From: CAZEHS01 sp964511875
Lineage (GTDB): Bacteria > Bacillota > Clostridia > Peptostreptococcales > Acidaminobacteraceae
Direction of reading: 5' to 3'
Assembly (NCBI GenBank): GCA_964511875.1
Contig: CAZEHS010000010.1
Location: 1-57,594 of the forward strand
DNA length: 57,594 nucleotides
Below the pieces are notes generated by a model, which worked only from the letters and a program-made list of their open reading frames with translations, did no database searches and was not told the DNA's origin. Shown piece by piece: positions 35,250-44,537 of this stretch. The number at the start of each line of letters is the position of its first letter. Position 1 is the first letter of the stretch. Position numbers and translations under genes: made by a program.

Positions 35250-36647
35250 ATGACATTCGTACACTATATCGGAGCCGCGTTAGTGCTTCTAATCATTACC
35301 GGCGTCGGCATTTATTCTGGAAAACATGTGAATTCAGCCGGTGACTTTTCCACAGGCGGACGAAAAGCCGGAGCAGGTATCGTGGCCGGATCCATAATCG
35401 GAACCCTTGTCGGGGGTTCCTCCACGATAGGAACTGCGCAGCTGGCTTTCAACTATGGATTTTCAGCGTGGTGGTTTACATTGGGCGGCGGTATTGCCTG
35501 CCTGATTTTGGCGCTTGGTTTCATTAAGCCTCTTTATAACAGCGGCATAAGCACCTTGCCTCAAGTGTTTTCAAAAGAATACGGGCAGACCTCCAGTACG
35601 GTCTCGACAGTTCTGATGTCCATAGGAAGTCTCTTCAGTATTGTTGCACAGCTGTTGGCCGGAATGGCGCTGATCATGTCCGTAAGCAGCCTCGGTTCTT
35701 TTGCTGCAACGTTGTTTGTAATCATGCTGATGCTTGTCTATGTGATATTCGGCGGCGTTTGGGGAGCGGGCCTGGTAGGTATCGCAAAGACATTGCTGCT
35801 TTATGGAACTGTAATTGCCTGCGGATTCCTTGCAGTTTCCCTCGGAGGCGGAGTGTCAGCCTTCACAGAGGCACTGCCCCATGCAAAATATTTTAATCTT
35901 TTTGCAAGAGGGACTTTAGTAGATCTTGGCGCAGGTGTTTCTCTCATACTCGGTGTCATCACAACACAGGCATATATTCAGTCGATTCTTTCTGCTAAAA
36001 GCATCCGATTATCGAAAGCCGGCGCTTTAGTGGCAGCTGCATTGATGCCGCTGATAGGGATCGCAGGCATATTCATCGGTCTGTACATGAAGATAAATTC
36101 TCCTGACCTGGCTGCAGCAAAAGCACTGCCTACATTCATCATGCAGAACACGCCGCCTCTTTTTGCAGGCATCATCATGGCAACATTGCTTGTCACCCTG
36201 GTTGGCACAGGAGCAGGCGTCGCCCTCGGTGTAAGCTCAATGATCTGCAACGACATATACCGGATTTATTTCAACAAGAATGCCAGTGATAAGACAGTAC
36301 TTTTTGCAACTCGGATTATTATTGCATTGATACTCGTAACTGCGGCACTTTTTACAACCGGAAACATGGGATCCCTGATCCTGAGCTGGAGCTTCATGTC
36401 GATGGGTCTCCGTGGAGCGGTCTCGTTTGCACCACTCTGCTGTGCACTATTCTTACCGGGACGGATAGCCAAACGATTTGCTCTCTACGCCATGATCGCA
36501 GGACCGTTTTTCGTCCTGATCGGAAAATTCATTCTGCCGAAATTCATCGATCCATTGTTCCTGGGTGTTGGAGTTTCAATCATATTGATGGCTATCGGTT
36601 ATTTTGCTAATGAGAAAAAGGTGGTTTTGGAATTAAAAAAAGCATGA
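35250..36647 (+). CDS. Sodium:solute symporter family transporter
   Basis: 465 residues with ~12-13 membrane segments. Early motif SAGDFSTGGRKAG and the following GTLVGGSSTIGTAQLAFNYG are typical of the SSS family. It probably imports an organic anion, amine or amino acid with Na+. It lies between buk and the second aminotransferase in the same direction with small gaps, so the substrate of that pathway is the likely cargo (inference). Confidence 0.87.
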   Translation: MTFVHYIGAALVLLIITGVGIYSGKHVNSAGDFSTGGRKAGAGIVAGSIIGTLVGGSSTIGTAQLAFNYGFSAWWFTLGGGIACLILALGFIKPLYNSGISTLPQVFSKEYGQTSSTVSTVLMSIGSLFSIVAQLLAGMALIMSVSSLGSFAATLFVIMLMLVYVIFGGVWGAGLVGIAKTLLLYGTVIACGFLAVSLGGGVSAFTEALPHAKYFNLFARGTLVDLGAGVSLILGVITTQAYIQSILSAKSIRLSKAGALVAAALMPLIGIAGIFIGLYMKINSPDLAAAKALPTFIMQNTPPLFAGIIMATLLVTLVGTGAGVALGVSSMICNDIYRIYFNKNASDKTVLFATRIIIALILVTAALFTTGNMGSLILSWSFMSMGLRGAVSFAPLCCALFLPGRIAKRFALYAMIAGPFFVLIGKFILPKFIDPLFLGVGVSIILMAIGYFANEKKVVLELKKA

Positions 36648-36710
36648 ACAATCAATTCCTCATGGTAGTTATTGAACTAACTATAAAGATTGAACAAGGA
36701 GGAAATGGAA

Positions 36711-37961
36711 ATGAAATTGAGAGATTACAACTTGACCAGGGAAGATGTTATGGCAATGACGAACAAGTACATGATTGAAACCTATGAGCGATTTAATTTC
36801 ATTGCAGAAACAGCAAGGGACATGTACGTATTTGATGATCAGGGAAATGCTTACTTAGATTTCTACGGCGGCATAGCTGTGAACAGCGCAGGCAGCTGCA
36901 ATAAAAAGGTAGTAGCCGCCATCCATAATCAGGTTGAAGATGTAATGCATACTTTCAATTATCCATATACTCTGCCTCAGGCATTACTGGCAAAATTGAT
37001 CTGTGAAACAATCGGCATGGACAAAATATTCTATCAGAATTCAGGAACTGAAGCCAATGAAGCCATGATCAAAATGGCAAGAAAATACGGAACTGATAAA
37101 TTCGGTGATGATAAATATCATATCATTACAGCAAAACAGAGCTTCCACGGGAGAACCTATGGTTCAATGTCAGCTACCGGTCAGCCGGACAATGCCTGTC
37201 AGGTAGGCTTCAAGCCGATGCTGCCTGGATTCTCATATGCTGATTTCAATGATGTGCAATCCTTCAGGGACCAGGTGACAGACGATACAATCGCAATCAT
37301 GCTTGAGCTGGTTCAAGGAGAAGGGGGCGTAATCCCTGCAACAATGGAATTCGCACAGGGAATAAAAGAACTCTGTGAGGAAAAGGGGCTGTTGCTGCTT
37401 ATTGATGAAATTCAAACCGGGTGGTGCCGGACTGGTGAAATCATGGCATTCATGCATTATGATATCAGCCCTGACATCGTATCCATGGCTAAGGCGATGG
37501 GTGGAGGAATGCCGATTTCAGCCTTATGTGCAAAAAAAGAAGTAGCGCATGCGTTCTCAATGGGATCACATGGGACTACCTTTGGCGGGAATGCGGTTTG
37601 CTGTGCTGCTTCATATGCCCAAATCAATGAATTGCTTGATAGGAAGCTTGCAGAAAATGCAGCTGAAATGGGAGACTATTTCATGGATAGATTGAGACAG
37701 CTGCCTCATGTGAAAGAGGTCAGAGGAAAAGGCCTGCTGATCGGTGTTGATTTCGATCTGCCCATCGGTCTGGACATCAAGCACAACTGCATAGACAGGA
37801 AGCTCCTTGTCACATTGATCGGAAAAACCATCATTCGAATGATTCCTCCGCTGATTCTGACAAAAGAAGATTGTGATAAGGCTTTTGGCATACTGAAGGA
37901 ATCCGTTGAAGCAGCCTTGGTAAAAGCGGAGAATGATAAGGAAGTTGAAGGTGTAAGCTGA
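36711..37961 (+). CDS. Class III aminotransferase (second, substrate unknown)
   Basis: 416 residues, PLP fold type I. Motifs: QNSGTEANEAMIKMARKYG, KQSFHGRTYGSM, LLIDEIQTGWCRTG and PLP Lys261 in SMAKAMGGGMP. Related enzymes use omega-amino acids, acetylornithine or putrescine. It is clearly different from the GabT at 26192. The ATG at 36711 is 8 nt from AAGGAGG; another ATG at 36705 is too close. Last gene of the operon, followed by a terminator. Confidence 0.87.
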   Translation: MKLRDYNLTREDVMAMTNKYMIETYERFNFIAETARDMYVFDDQGNAYLDFYGGIAVNSAGSCNKKVVAAIHNQVEDVMHTFNYPYTLPQALLAKLICETIGMDKIFYQNSGTEANEAMIKMARKYGTDKFGDDKYHIITAKQSFHGRTYGSMSATGQPDNACQVGFKPMLPGFSYADFNDVQSFRDQVTDDTIAIMLELVQGEGGVIPATMEFAQGIKELCEEKGLLLLIDEIQTGWCRTGEIMAFMHYDISPDIVSMAKAMGGGMPISALCAKKEVAHAFSMGSHGTTFGGNAVCCAASYAQINELLDRKLAENAAEMGDYFMDRLRQLPHVKEVRGKGLLIGVDFDLPIGLDIKHNCIDRKLLVTLIGKTIIRMIPPLILTKEDCDKAFGILKESVEAALVKAENDKEVEGVS

Positions 37962-37995
37962 TTCCGTTAAGCGGCTATTCTAATCTGTTCTGCCC

Positions 37996-38024
37996 AGCAC
38001 CCTGCACTCAGGGTGCTTTCTTTT
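37996..38024 (+). terminator. Terminator ending the fermentation cluster
   Basis: Stem AGCACCCTG/CAGGGTGCT with a CACT loop, followed by TTCTTTT. It resembles the 4hbD terminator at 28822. Confidence 0.9.
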
Positions 38025-38111
38025 GGTTGAATTTCAGTGCAAAGGGTATATACACTTTGAGAAACAGAGTTGTCATTCTCCGCAAATAAGTTCTAAGGAG
38101 GGTGGTACGAC

Positions 38112-39704
38112 ATGGGATCTGCAGCCGATAGTGAAACCGATAAACCATTATCTTTTAAGGAAATATTTGACCTGGATGAAATTCAAAGGCTTCAGGATGC
38201 ATTCTCGGCAGCGACCGGCGTGGCTTCCATAATCACAGAGCCCGACGGCACACCCCTAACCCATTCAAGCGCCTTCTGTTCGCTCTGCCATGATATCATC
38301 CGTAAAACGGAAAAAGGTCTGTCCAACTGTCAATATTCTGATGCTCTGCTAGGGAGCCCGAATCCCGATGGTCCGAGAATCCAGCGATGTGCAAGCGGAG
38401 GTCTGATGGATGCCGGCGCCAGCATAATGGTGGAAGGGCGTCATTTAGCAAATTGGCTGGTTGGCCAGGTTCTTACCGAAGACGTGCCGGAAGATGAGAT
38501 GTTAGCCTATGCGGATGTGATCGGCGTCGATCGTGAGCTGTACCGTAAGGAGCTCAGGAAGGTGAACCGGATGTCCGCTCAGAAATTTCAGGATGTCTGC
38601 AATTTTCTGTTCATCAATGCACAGATGCTCTCGCGATATGCATATAAGACGCTTCAGCATTCGGATGAAATACTCAGGCGAACAGAAGCTGAGGAGCATC
38701 TGCGGAGCGCAAACAGCCAGCTTGAAAAATGGGCGGACGAACGGACGGCTCTCCTTGAAGAATCAAACTGTGAGCTGACGGATCTGATCAATTTACTCGA
38801 GGAGGAAGTGGTCGAACGGGAAAAATCGCAAAGACTATATAAAGAGCTTAGCATGGAATTGGAAAACAGGGTTCTTCAAAGAACCCGTGAACTGGATGAC
38901 AGGAATCAAAGGCTGGATGATGCCAACGCTCTTTTTACAGCCATTTACGACAGCTCTCCTGATATCATCGTATTCGCGCTGGACAAGGAATATCGATACA
39001 TCTCATATAATGAGAATCACAGGAGAACCATGGAATCAGCCTGGGGCAGGGGAATTGAAATTGGTGACAGCATTCTGGACATCATCGGGGATCACGAAGA
39101 TGCCTTTAAGGTCAAGGCCAATGCGGACAGGGCACTATCCGGAGAGCGTTTCATAAGGGTGAATTTCCAAAGCGATGGGGATAGCCGAATGCACTGGCAA
39201 AACCACTGGGCTCCAGTCGTCAGCTCTGATGGAGCAGTCATTGGATTGTCGTGCTTTTCGCTCAACATCACAGACTGGATCCAAGCTGAAGAGAAGCTTG
39301 CTGTCACAGAAAAGCTATACAGTGATATTTTCAATCAGTCCGTAATTGCCGTTGAACTGTACGATGAGAACGGACTTCTGATCGACGCCAATGAAGCGTG
39401 CTTCAATCTTGTCGGGGTAGATGGTTTGAAGGATATGGAAGGACTTTGTCTTTTCACCAACCCGAATCTGGATGATGATGTGAAGGCTCGTCTACTGAAT
39501 AAGGAAACAGTGCATTTCACATCCGAATTCGATTTCTCGCTGGCTCCATACACATCGCGCTTTCAAGGTCACCGGGTATTCGAATGGAGAATTGCACCCG
39601 CTGTCTATGAAAACCGCACGACGGGTTATATCTGCCAGGTACAGGACATCACCGAAAGAAGACGGCTCACAAGAATGCCGACGAGGCCGAAATGGCAGCT
39701 GTGA
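38112..39704 (+). pseudogene. PocR-PAS sensor protein lacking an output domain (probably truncated)
   Basis: 530 residues. An N-terminal PocR ligand-binding domain with its Cys set (FCSLCHDI, LSNCQYS, QRCASGG; ~20-180) is followed by a long coiled coil (~190-265) and two PAS domains (~270-395 and ~400-522). The PAS domain ends at VQDITERR and the protein stops 11 residues later with no kinase, cyclase or helix-turn-helix. In the other frame from about 39664 the text continues AHKNADEAEMAAVK before a stop, resembling a normal linker. That suggests a frameshift plus loss of the rest. It abuts a convergent dioxygenase gene. Ribosome site AAGGAGGG. Confidence 0.6.
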
Positions 39705-39720
39705 AGCCTTGTGGCAGTGG

Positions 39721-40497
39721 CTATCCTTTATGAGAAAACAGATATCCGGTCATCGAGAACCCGCCGTAAACGCAGGCTCTATTAAAGGTTTGGATATGGT
39801 CTCCGGATTCAGATGCTCCCAGGCTGTAAAGCAGGGGATAATAATGATCCGGAGTTTCAAATGCACGATGGGCGCTGGGACCTGCGTGACTGAAACTTAT
39901 TACGCCATCATGGTTCCCGTCTGTGATGCATTGGTGGATATAGTCATCAAATTCATAAGCCCATGGGTGTCCGCCTGCCATATCGAAGCTGGATCCTCGG
40001 AAACTGTGAACGACGTTTCCGCTGCCAATGATAAGAATTCCCTGATTCCGTAGGGATCTCAGTTTTTCGCCAATCGAGTAGTGGAACTCAGGCGGCTGTG
40101 TGCGGTCGATGCTTACCTGGAACACAGGCACATCAGCTTTAGGGAAAAAATGCTTCAAAAATGACCAGGAGCCATGATCGATCCCCCAGGTTTCGTCCGG
40201 AACTGCTATGCCTTCAAGCAGATTCAAAGTCTTATTTGCATCATCGGGTGATCCCTTGGCTGGGTATACTACCTCATAGAGTTCCTTGGGAAAGCCGTAG
40301 AAATCATATATCTGTTTCGGATTGGCCTGTGTCATTACTCGAGTGCCCTTGGTATACCAATGGGCAGATATGACCAATATGGCTTTAGGCACAGGGAGTG
40401 ATTTTCCAATCTGCTGCCAGCCTGATGAAAAGGCGTTCGATTCAATTGCATTCATGGGTGAACCGTGTCCGACAAAAACAACAGGCATCCTTTGCAT
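39721..40497 (-). CDS. ygiD: LigB-type dioxygenase (DODA/YgiD-like)
   Basis: 258 residues of the class III extradiol ring-cleavage family. Metal-site histidines are in VFVGHGSPMNA, VISAHWYTKG, WGIDHGSW and GSGNVVHSF. Relatives include 4,5-DOPA extradiol dioxygenase, and some have lost dioxygenase activity. It is unexpected in a strict anaerobe and could be repurposed. The start has AGGAGG upstream on the minus strand. It converges with the truncated PocR gene. Confidence 0.88.
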   Translation of the reverse strand: MQRMPVVFVGHGSPMNAIESNAFSSGWQQIGKSLPVPKAILVISAHWYTKGTRVMTQANPKQIYDFYGFPKELYEVVYPAKGSPDDANKTLNLLEGIAVPDETWGIDHGSWSFLKHFFPKADVPVFQVSIDRTQPPEFHYSIGEKLRSLRNQGILIIGSGNVVHSFRGSSFDMAGGHPWAYEFDDYIHQCITDGNHDGVISFSHAGPSAHRAFETPDHYYPLLYSLGASESGDHIQTFNRACVYGGFSMTGYLFSHKG

Positions 40498-40601
40498 AAA
40501 TCCTCCTCGACGTTTTTATTCAGTTTCCATGGTATTCGATCAGTATGTTGCTATATTATTAATAGTACCACTACATCATGATTTTTACAGGAGGACTTGA
40601 T

Positions 40602-41096
40602 ATGAATCCAATGATTAAAAAACTGGTTGATTCGGAGTTTATGACCGATGCCCATGGCGTATATCTTGAGGAAGCTCTGATGCGTAAGGAATCCATCATC
40701 GTATCAGGGCATAAGGGCTGGGGTATCCTGCCGCTGATGGCTACTCTCGGAGCGGTTGCCAAGGCCAACTATCCGATCAGGCAGGTGAAAACCCTTGAAG
40801 ACCTTGCCGGTGAAGCCGATTATTTCATTGTGGCAGACTCAAAGGATGTCGAGTTTGGAAAATTAGTGGCTGAAGCCATGTCAGTCCCCAATACGCAGCT
40901 GATCGCAATCAAGGATCCTGATCATCCGTACTCTTTCTTCAAGCTGCTGGGAGACGTTTTCAAAAGCACAGGTGATACCTCAAAGGTATACCATGTGATT
41001 GAATGCGCGAAGATAAATGATGAGAAGAAGCTGGTCAAGATCACGCGGGTATCGCTTGATGAGAATGGAAAAACTGTCAAGGCTGATTTAGCATAA
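40602..41096 (+). CDS. Hypothetical protein
   Basis: 164 residues, not recognised. Soluble alpha/beta composition. A conserved-looking N-terminal phrase IIVSGHKGWGILPLM recalls nucleotide- or ligand-binding loops but is not a standard Walker motif. A later part DYFIVADSKDVEFGKLVAEAM suggests a Rossmann-like strand-helix unit. The ATG at 40602 follows AGGAGGACTTG. It stands alone, divergent from the dioxygenase gene; the two genes share a ~100-nt promoter region. Confidence 0.65.
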   Translation: MNPMIKKLVDSEFMTDAHGVYLEEALMRKESIIVSGHKGWGILPLMATLGAVAKANYPIRQVKTLEDLAGEADYFIVADSKDVEFGKLVAEAMSVPNTQLIAIKDPDHPYSFFKLLGDVFKSTGDTSKVYHVIECAKINDEKKLVKITRVSLDENGKTVKADLA

Positions 41097-41118
41097 TAAT
41101 TCAGTACAAGGAAAATTC

Positions 41119-41150
41119 AATCCGTGTAAATCCGTGTTATCCGTGGCGAT
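41119..41150. repeat. Short direct repeat TCCGTGT x3
   Basis: TCCGTGTAAA, TCCGTGTTA and TCCGTGG follow each other closely. This wording is a recurrent intergenic phrase in diverse bacteria (from memory). It lies between two convergent genes. Confidence 0.5.
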
Positions 41151-41183
41151 GGATCGTATGTTCTAATCATTTTCAGTATAGAT

Positions 41184-41214
41184 GGAGTTCGTCATTTTTT
41201 AATGATTGAGCTCC
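41184..41214. terminator. Possible bidirectional hairpin between convergent genes
   Basis: TCATT/AATGA around a T-rich loop with outer GGAG/CTCC and an internal mismatch. It lies just before the 3' end of the sulfatase gene. Confidence 0.35.
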
Positions 41215-41215
41215 T

Positions 41216-42778
41216 TCATTTCAAGTAGGCCTCCATTTCAGAGGCATCTTTCCTTCGAACCGATGCAGCTACTGTGGATACTGCCGCCTCCTTGTCGTCA
41301 TCGGTTTTATCCAGATAGAGGGATGCATCCATGTACTGTGAAATAAGGAACCGGTCATTCAGCGAAACATTTCCGGGAATCAGCGAACGGACAGCGGCGC
41401 CCAGACTGAGAATATTCGTGTCGGCATTCCCTCTTTGCAGCAGCTGTGCGCTGTCCCAGATCAGGTATTCCGTGCGGAATGCGTTGCTCTTAGTATTGAA
41501 GTACGGAAGCGTGTTGTAAAAGTCATGGCTGGCTGCGGGCTGATGATCGCCGTAAAGTACAACGATACTTCGTTTGTCGGATTTGCGCAGCGTGTCAATG
41601 AAATCGTTCAGTGCGCGGTCGCTTTCCCTATGTCCCCCTGCGAGATTGCGGATTGACCACGTATCATCTCGGCTCAGGCCTTCAGGGTATATTGGATTAT
41701 CCCATTTGATCAGGTAGGGTCCGTGGTTTTGAACCGTTACGTAGAAAATCAGGTTATTTACTCTGGAATTTGTCGTGGTTTCTTTCAGCACCCGTTCGAA
41801 GCCAACGGAGTCTCGAACCCACGCACCCATCTTTTCAGGCGAGATGAAATCGTCGATGGATAGGAATCTGTCGAAGCCCAGCAACGGGTACACGACGCCG
41901 CGTCTATAAAAATCGGCGGTATTCGGATGAATGCCGGTTGTGGAGAATCCAGCCTTTTTAGCCTTGGAGGCAAGAGAAGGGATCGGTTCTTCAATGAAAT
42001 CGTCGAAAGGGACATTGGATACTTCCGATGCCCGCACTCCAGTCAGGAATTCAAATTCCGAATTGCTGGTGATCCCGCCCTGTACAGGTACTCCAAGTTC
42101 CCCCCATAATGATTCACCCTTCAAGGCATCGAAGGTTACATACGGGTCCGATGTCAGGCTGATGCCCAGCCTGCGTATATCGAAGAATGACTCGCTCTGG
42201 ATGACGTATATATCCACCGGCCCGTCGATGCCTGCATCAGGGACGATGGAGTCGGATGCTTCATAGAGGGTGTTCGTGCTGTCAGGACTGGCCTGTCTCC
42301 CAACATGATCCTGAGCAAACGTCATTATAGACGGCAGCTGTGAAACCCCTGCTGATGCGAACAGCATGAGAATCGCCAGGGCAATGCGCTTGCGATTCCT
42401 TTTTGCTTTTGGAACCGGCGTTCGCAGAAGATGATACTGAACGAACGTCAGTAATGCTATAACCGCAAGCCCTGTAAATGGCAGATCGTCAACATATTGT
42501 GATAGAAGCCCTGTGCGTTCAGGTCGGAACGCAGTGATTCCAACTGCGAAAAAGTCATTATAGAATGCAAGGGATACAATCCCTGACGTCCAGAAAAGAA
42601 AAAACGCGGCACTTGTCAAGAGTCCGCCCAGTCGGCCGCGGACATGCTTTACAGAGAGAATCCCGAGGATGATCAGTGTGATTACGCACATCAGAAGTTC
42701 TGCAGTACAGGCATGGTATGTGAGCCATATAAATCCCATCATGAACAGGTTGCACAGCAATATGGTGATCAGATACAT
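41216..42778 (-). CDS. LTA synthase-like membrane sulfatase-fold phosphoglycerol transferase
   Basis: 520 residues: about five N-terminal membrane segments (~1-165) and an extracellular alkaline-phosphatase/sulfatase domain. The catalytic Thr is in GGITSNSEFEFLTG, and metal/substrate motifs VQNHGPY and YGDHQPAA are present, as in LtaS-type enzymes. It probably transfers glycerol phosphate or modifies a cell-surface polymer. It has GGAGGG before its ATG and is transcribed alone, away from the MBL gene. Confidence 0.85.
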   Translation of the reverse strand: MYLITILLCNLFMMGFIWLTYHACTAELLMCVITLIILGILSVKHVRGRLGGLLTSAAFFLFWTSGIVSLAFYNDFFAVGITAFRPERTGLLSQYVDDLPFTGLAVIALLTFVQYHLLRTPVPKAKRNRKRIALAILMLFASAGVSQLPSIMTFAQDHVGRQASPDSTNTLYEASDSIVPDAGIDGPVDIYVIQSESFFDIRRLGISLTSDPYVTFDALKGESLWGELGVPVQGGITSNSEFEFLTGVRASEVSNVPFDDFIEEPIPSLASKAKKAGFSTTGIHPNTADFYRRGVVYPLLGFDRFLSIDDFISPEKMGAWVRDSVGFERVLKETTTNSRVNNLIFYVTVQNHGPYLIKWDNPIYPEGLSRDDTWSIRNLAGGHRESDRALNDFIDTLRKSDKRSIVVLYGDHQPAASHDFYNTLPYFNTKSNAFRTEYLIWDSAQLLQRGNADTNILSLGAAVRSLIPGNVSLNDRFLISQYMDASLYLDKTDDDKEAAVSTVAASVRRKDASEMEAYLK

Positions 42779-42869
42779 TTTTCCCTCCGGAAGGCGAAAG
42801 CCTTTTTTTCTGCAAATAAAATGGAATCATTTTAATTCTACATGATTTTTTTCAGGCATTGCAATGTAT

Positions 42870-42899
42870 TTGTAGGGCGAATCCCTGATACACTGTATA
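42870..42899 (+). promoter_or_regulatory. Possible promoter of the MBL-fold gene
   Basis: TTGTAG (42870-42875), an 18-nt spacer and TGTATA (42894-42899) in an AT-rich stretch, about 40 nt before the start codon. Confidence 0.4.
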
Positions 42900-42940
42900 T
42901 ATATGTTAGGATCGGATAAATCAGAACACAGGAGGAGATA

Positions 42941-43774
42941 ATGAAGCTGACTGTTCTTATTGATAACCAGACGATCATTGATCGCTACTTCCGTGCTGAA
43001 CCTGGTGTCGCTTACTGGATTCAGGCGGATGGCATGAAGATACTCTTTGATACCGGCTATTCTGATCTTTTCCTGGAGAACGGACGGAAGATGGGCATTG
43101 AGCCTACTGAAGCGGATTACTTGGTATTAAGTCATGGACACAACGATCATACCTGGGGCTTGTCGGCCTTTGTGACCAGTATGACAGAAAGACAGACGGA
43201 GTTGAAGCAGATGCATCGGCCTGTCCTGGTAGCGCACCCCAATGCACTGCTCCCTAAACGCTATGAGGATCTCGACATCGGTTCCCAGCTCGCTAAAGAG
43301 CCCTTGGCGCGGCATATGGACCTCCGGTTGGGGAGAAACGCCCAGAAACTCACAGATAACCTGATCTGGCTGGGTGAAATTCCCCGTGTCCATCCATTCG
43401 AACCGGAACATCCCATCGGTGAAGCCTTCGAAGACGGACAGTGGTACCCCGACAGTCTGCCTGACGATAGCGCATTGGCATACCTGACCAGCCAGGGTCT
43501 TGTGATCATCACAGGGTGTTCTCATACAGGCATTTGCAATATCGTGTCCCATGCGCAGGCAGTCACCGGAGAGACCGCAGTCCGGAGCATCATTGGAGGT
43601 TTCCACCTGTTGAGGCATGATCCGGCACGAATTGAAGCTACCATCGGGTTTTTCAGACAGGTAGGGGTACAAACACTGTACGCCGGACATTGTACAGGCT
43701 TTGAAGCGAGAGCCGCACTGGCCAGGGAACTGGATCAGCGGGAGATTGGTGTAGGAATGGTCATTGAGTTTTGA
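42941..43774 (+). CDS. MBL-fold metallo-hydrolase
   Basis: 277 residues. Metal motif LSHGHNDHTWG (HxHxDH), then GCSHTGI and GGFHL. The layout matches the branch annotated as dihydropterin-ribofuranosylaminobenzene-phosphate synthase-like metallo-hydrolases, a broad group with few proven substrates. The N-terminal VLIDNQTIIDRYF and ILFDTGYSD fit that group. Ribosome site AGGAGGAG. It is followed closely by a lipoprotein gene. Confidence 0.85.
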   Translation: MKLTVLIDNQTIIDRYFRAEPGVAYWIQADGMKILFDTGYSDLFLENGRKMGIEPTEADYLVLSHGHNDHTWGLSAFVTSMTERQTELKQMHRPVLVAHPNALLPKRYEDLDIGSQLAKEPLARHMDLRLGRNAQKLTDNLIWLGEIPRVHPFEPEHPIGEAFEDGQWYPDSLPDDSALAYLTSQGLVIITGCSHTGICNIVSHAQAVTGETAVRSIIGGFHLLRHDPARIEATIGFFRQVGVQTLYAGHCTGFEARAALARELDQREIGVGMVIEF

Positions 43775-43813
43775 TCGGGTATCAATTATCAAAACCCAAA
43801 GGAGGACTGTCAG

Positions 43814-44479
43814 ATGAAGAAATTACTTTGTTTGCTCATAGTGGTCTTTATGCTTTCCGGATGTGATGTTCCCGGGGAAGATTCAAGCAAAACAATTCAG
43901 GAGCAGGCAGCGCAAATCCTGGAGCTGAAAGCGGAAAACGAGGCATTAGCCAAGCAATTGAAGGCCCAGGCACCCCAGGCTGCCAGTCTCCTTTCAACAG
44001 CACAGACGGTGGTCCAGCTGATAAAGGATCAGGACATGGCCGGCCTTTCTGCCCATGTTCACCCTGTTCAGGGCGTGAGGTTCTCACCCTATTCCCATGT
44101 GAACCTTCAAACGGATCTGGTATTCAGTTCCCAGCAGATAGCCGGGCTGATGCAGGATTCCACAGTTCAAACCTGGGGCGTATTCGATGGTTCCGGGGAT
44201 CCCATACAGATGGATTTTGCCAGCTATTATACCAAATTCGTCTATGATCAGGATTACATCAATCCCCATATGATTGGAAACAATACCCTGATCGGCACGG
44301 GAAATACAATCAACAATGTCGCTCAGATATATCCTGCCGCATCTTTTGTGGAATTCCATTTCACCGGATTCGACCCGCAGTATAGCGGGATGGACTGGAC
44401 CAGCCTGCGGCTGATCTTTGAGAACGTCGGAGGCACCTGGATGCTTATCGGTATCCAGCATGATGGGTGGACAATATAG
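43814..44479 (+). CDS. Hypothetical lipoprotein
   Basis: 221 residues with a signal peptide and lipobox LSGC at residue 17. A short coiled coil (~28-50, EQAAQILELKAENEALAKQL) is followed by a beta-rich domain ending in GGTWMLIGIQHDGWTI. No family recognised, though the C-terminal part recalls surface lipoproteins with an NTF2-like fold. Ribosome site AAGGAGG. Probably exported and cell-surface anchored. Confidence 0.75.
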   Translation: MKKLLCLLIVVFMLSGCDVPGEDSSKTIQEQAAQILELKAENEALAKQLKAQAPQAASLLSTAQTVVQLIKDQDMAGLSAHVHPVQGVRFSPYSHVNLQTDLVFSSQQIAGLMQDSTVQTWGVFDGSGDPIQMDFASYYTKFVYDQDYINPHMIGNNTLIGTGNTINNVAQIYPAASFVEFHFTGFDPQYSGMDWTSLRLIFENVGGTWMLIGIQHDGWTI

Positions 44480-44537
44480 AAGGTCGCGCAGTGCTGCCTT
44501 GAAGGCCGCATGACCCTATGATGAAGGAGTGTATTTG

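Noticed and set aside
39592..40053. A 153-codon plus-strand frame over the PocR end and the dioxygenase gene
   Set aside because: It is antisense to the well-supported dioxygenase and has no recognisable protein features.
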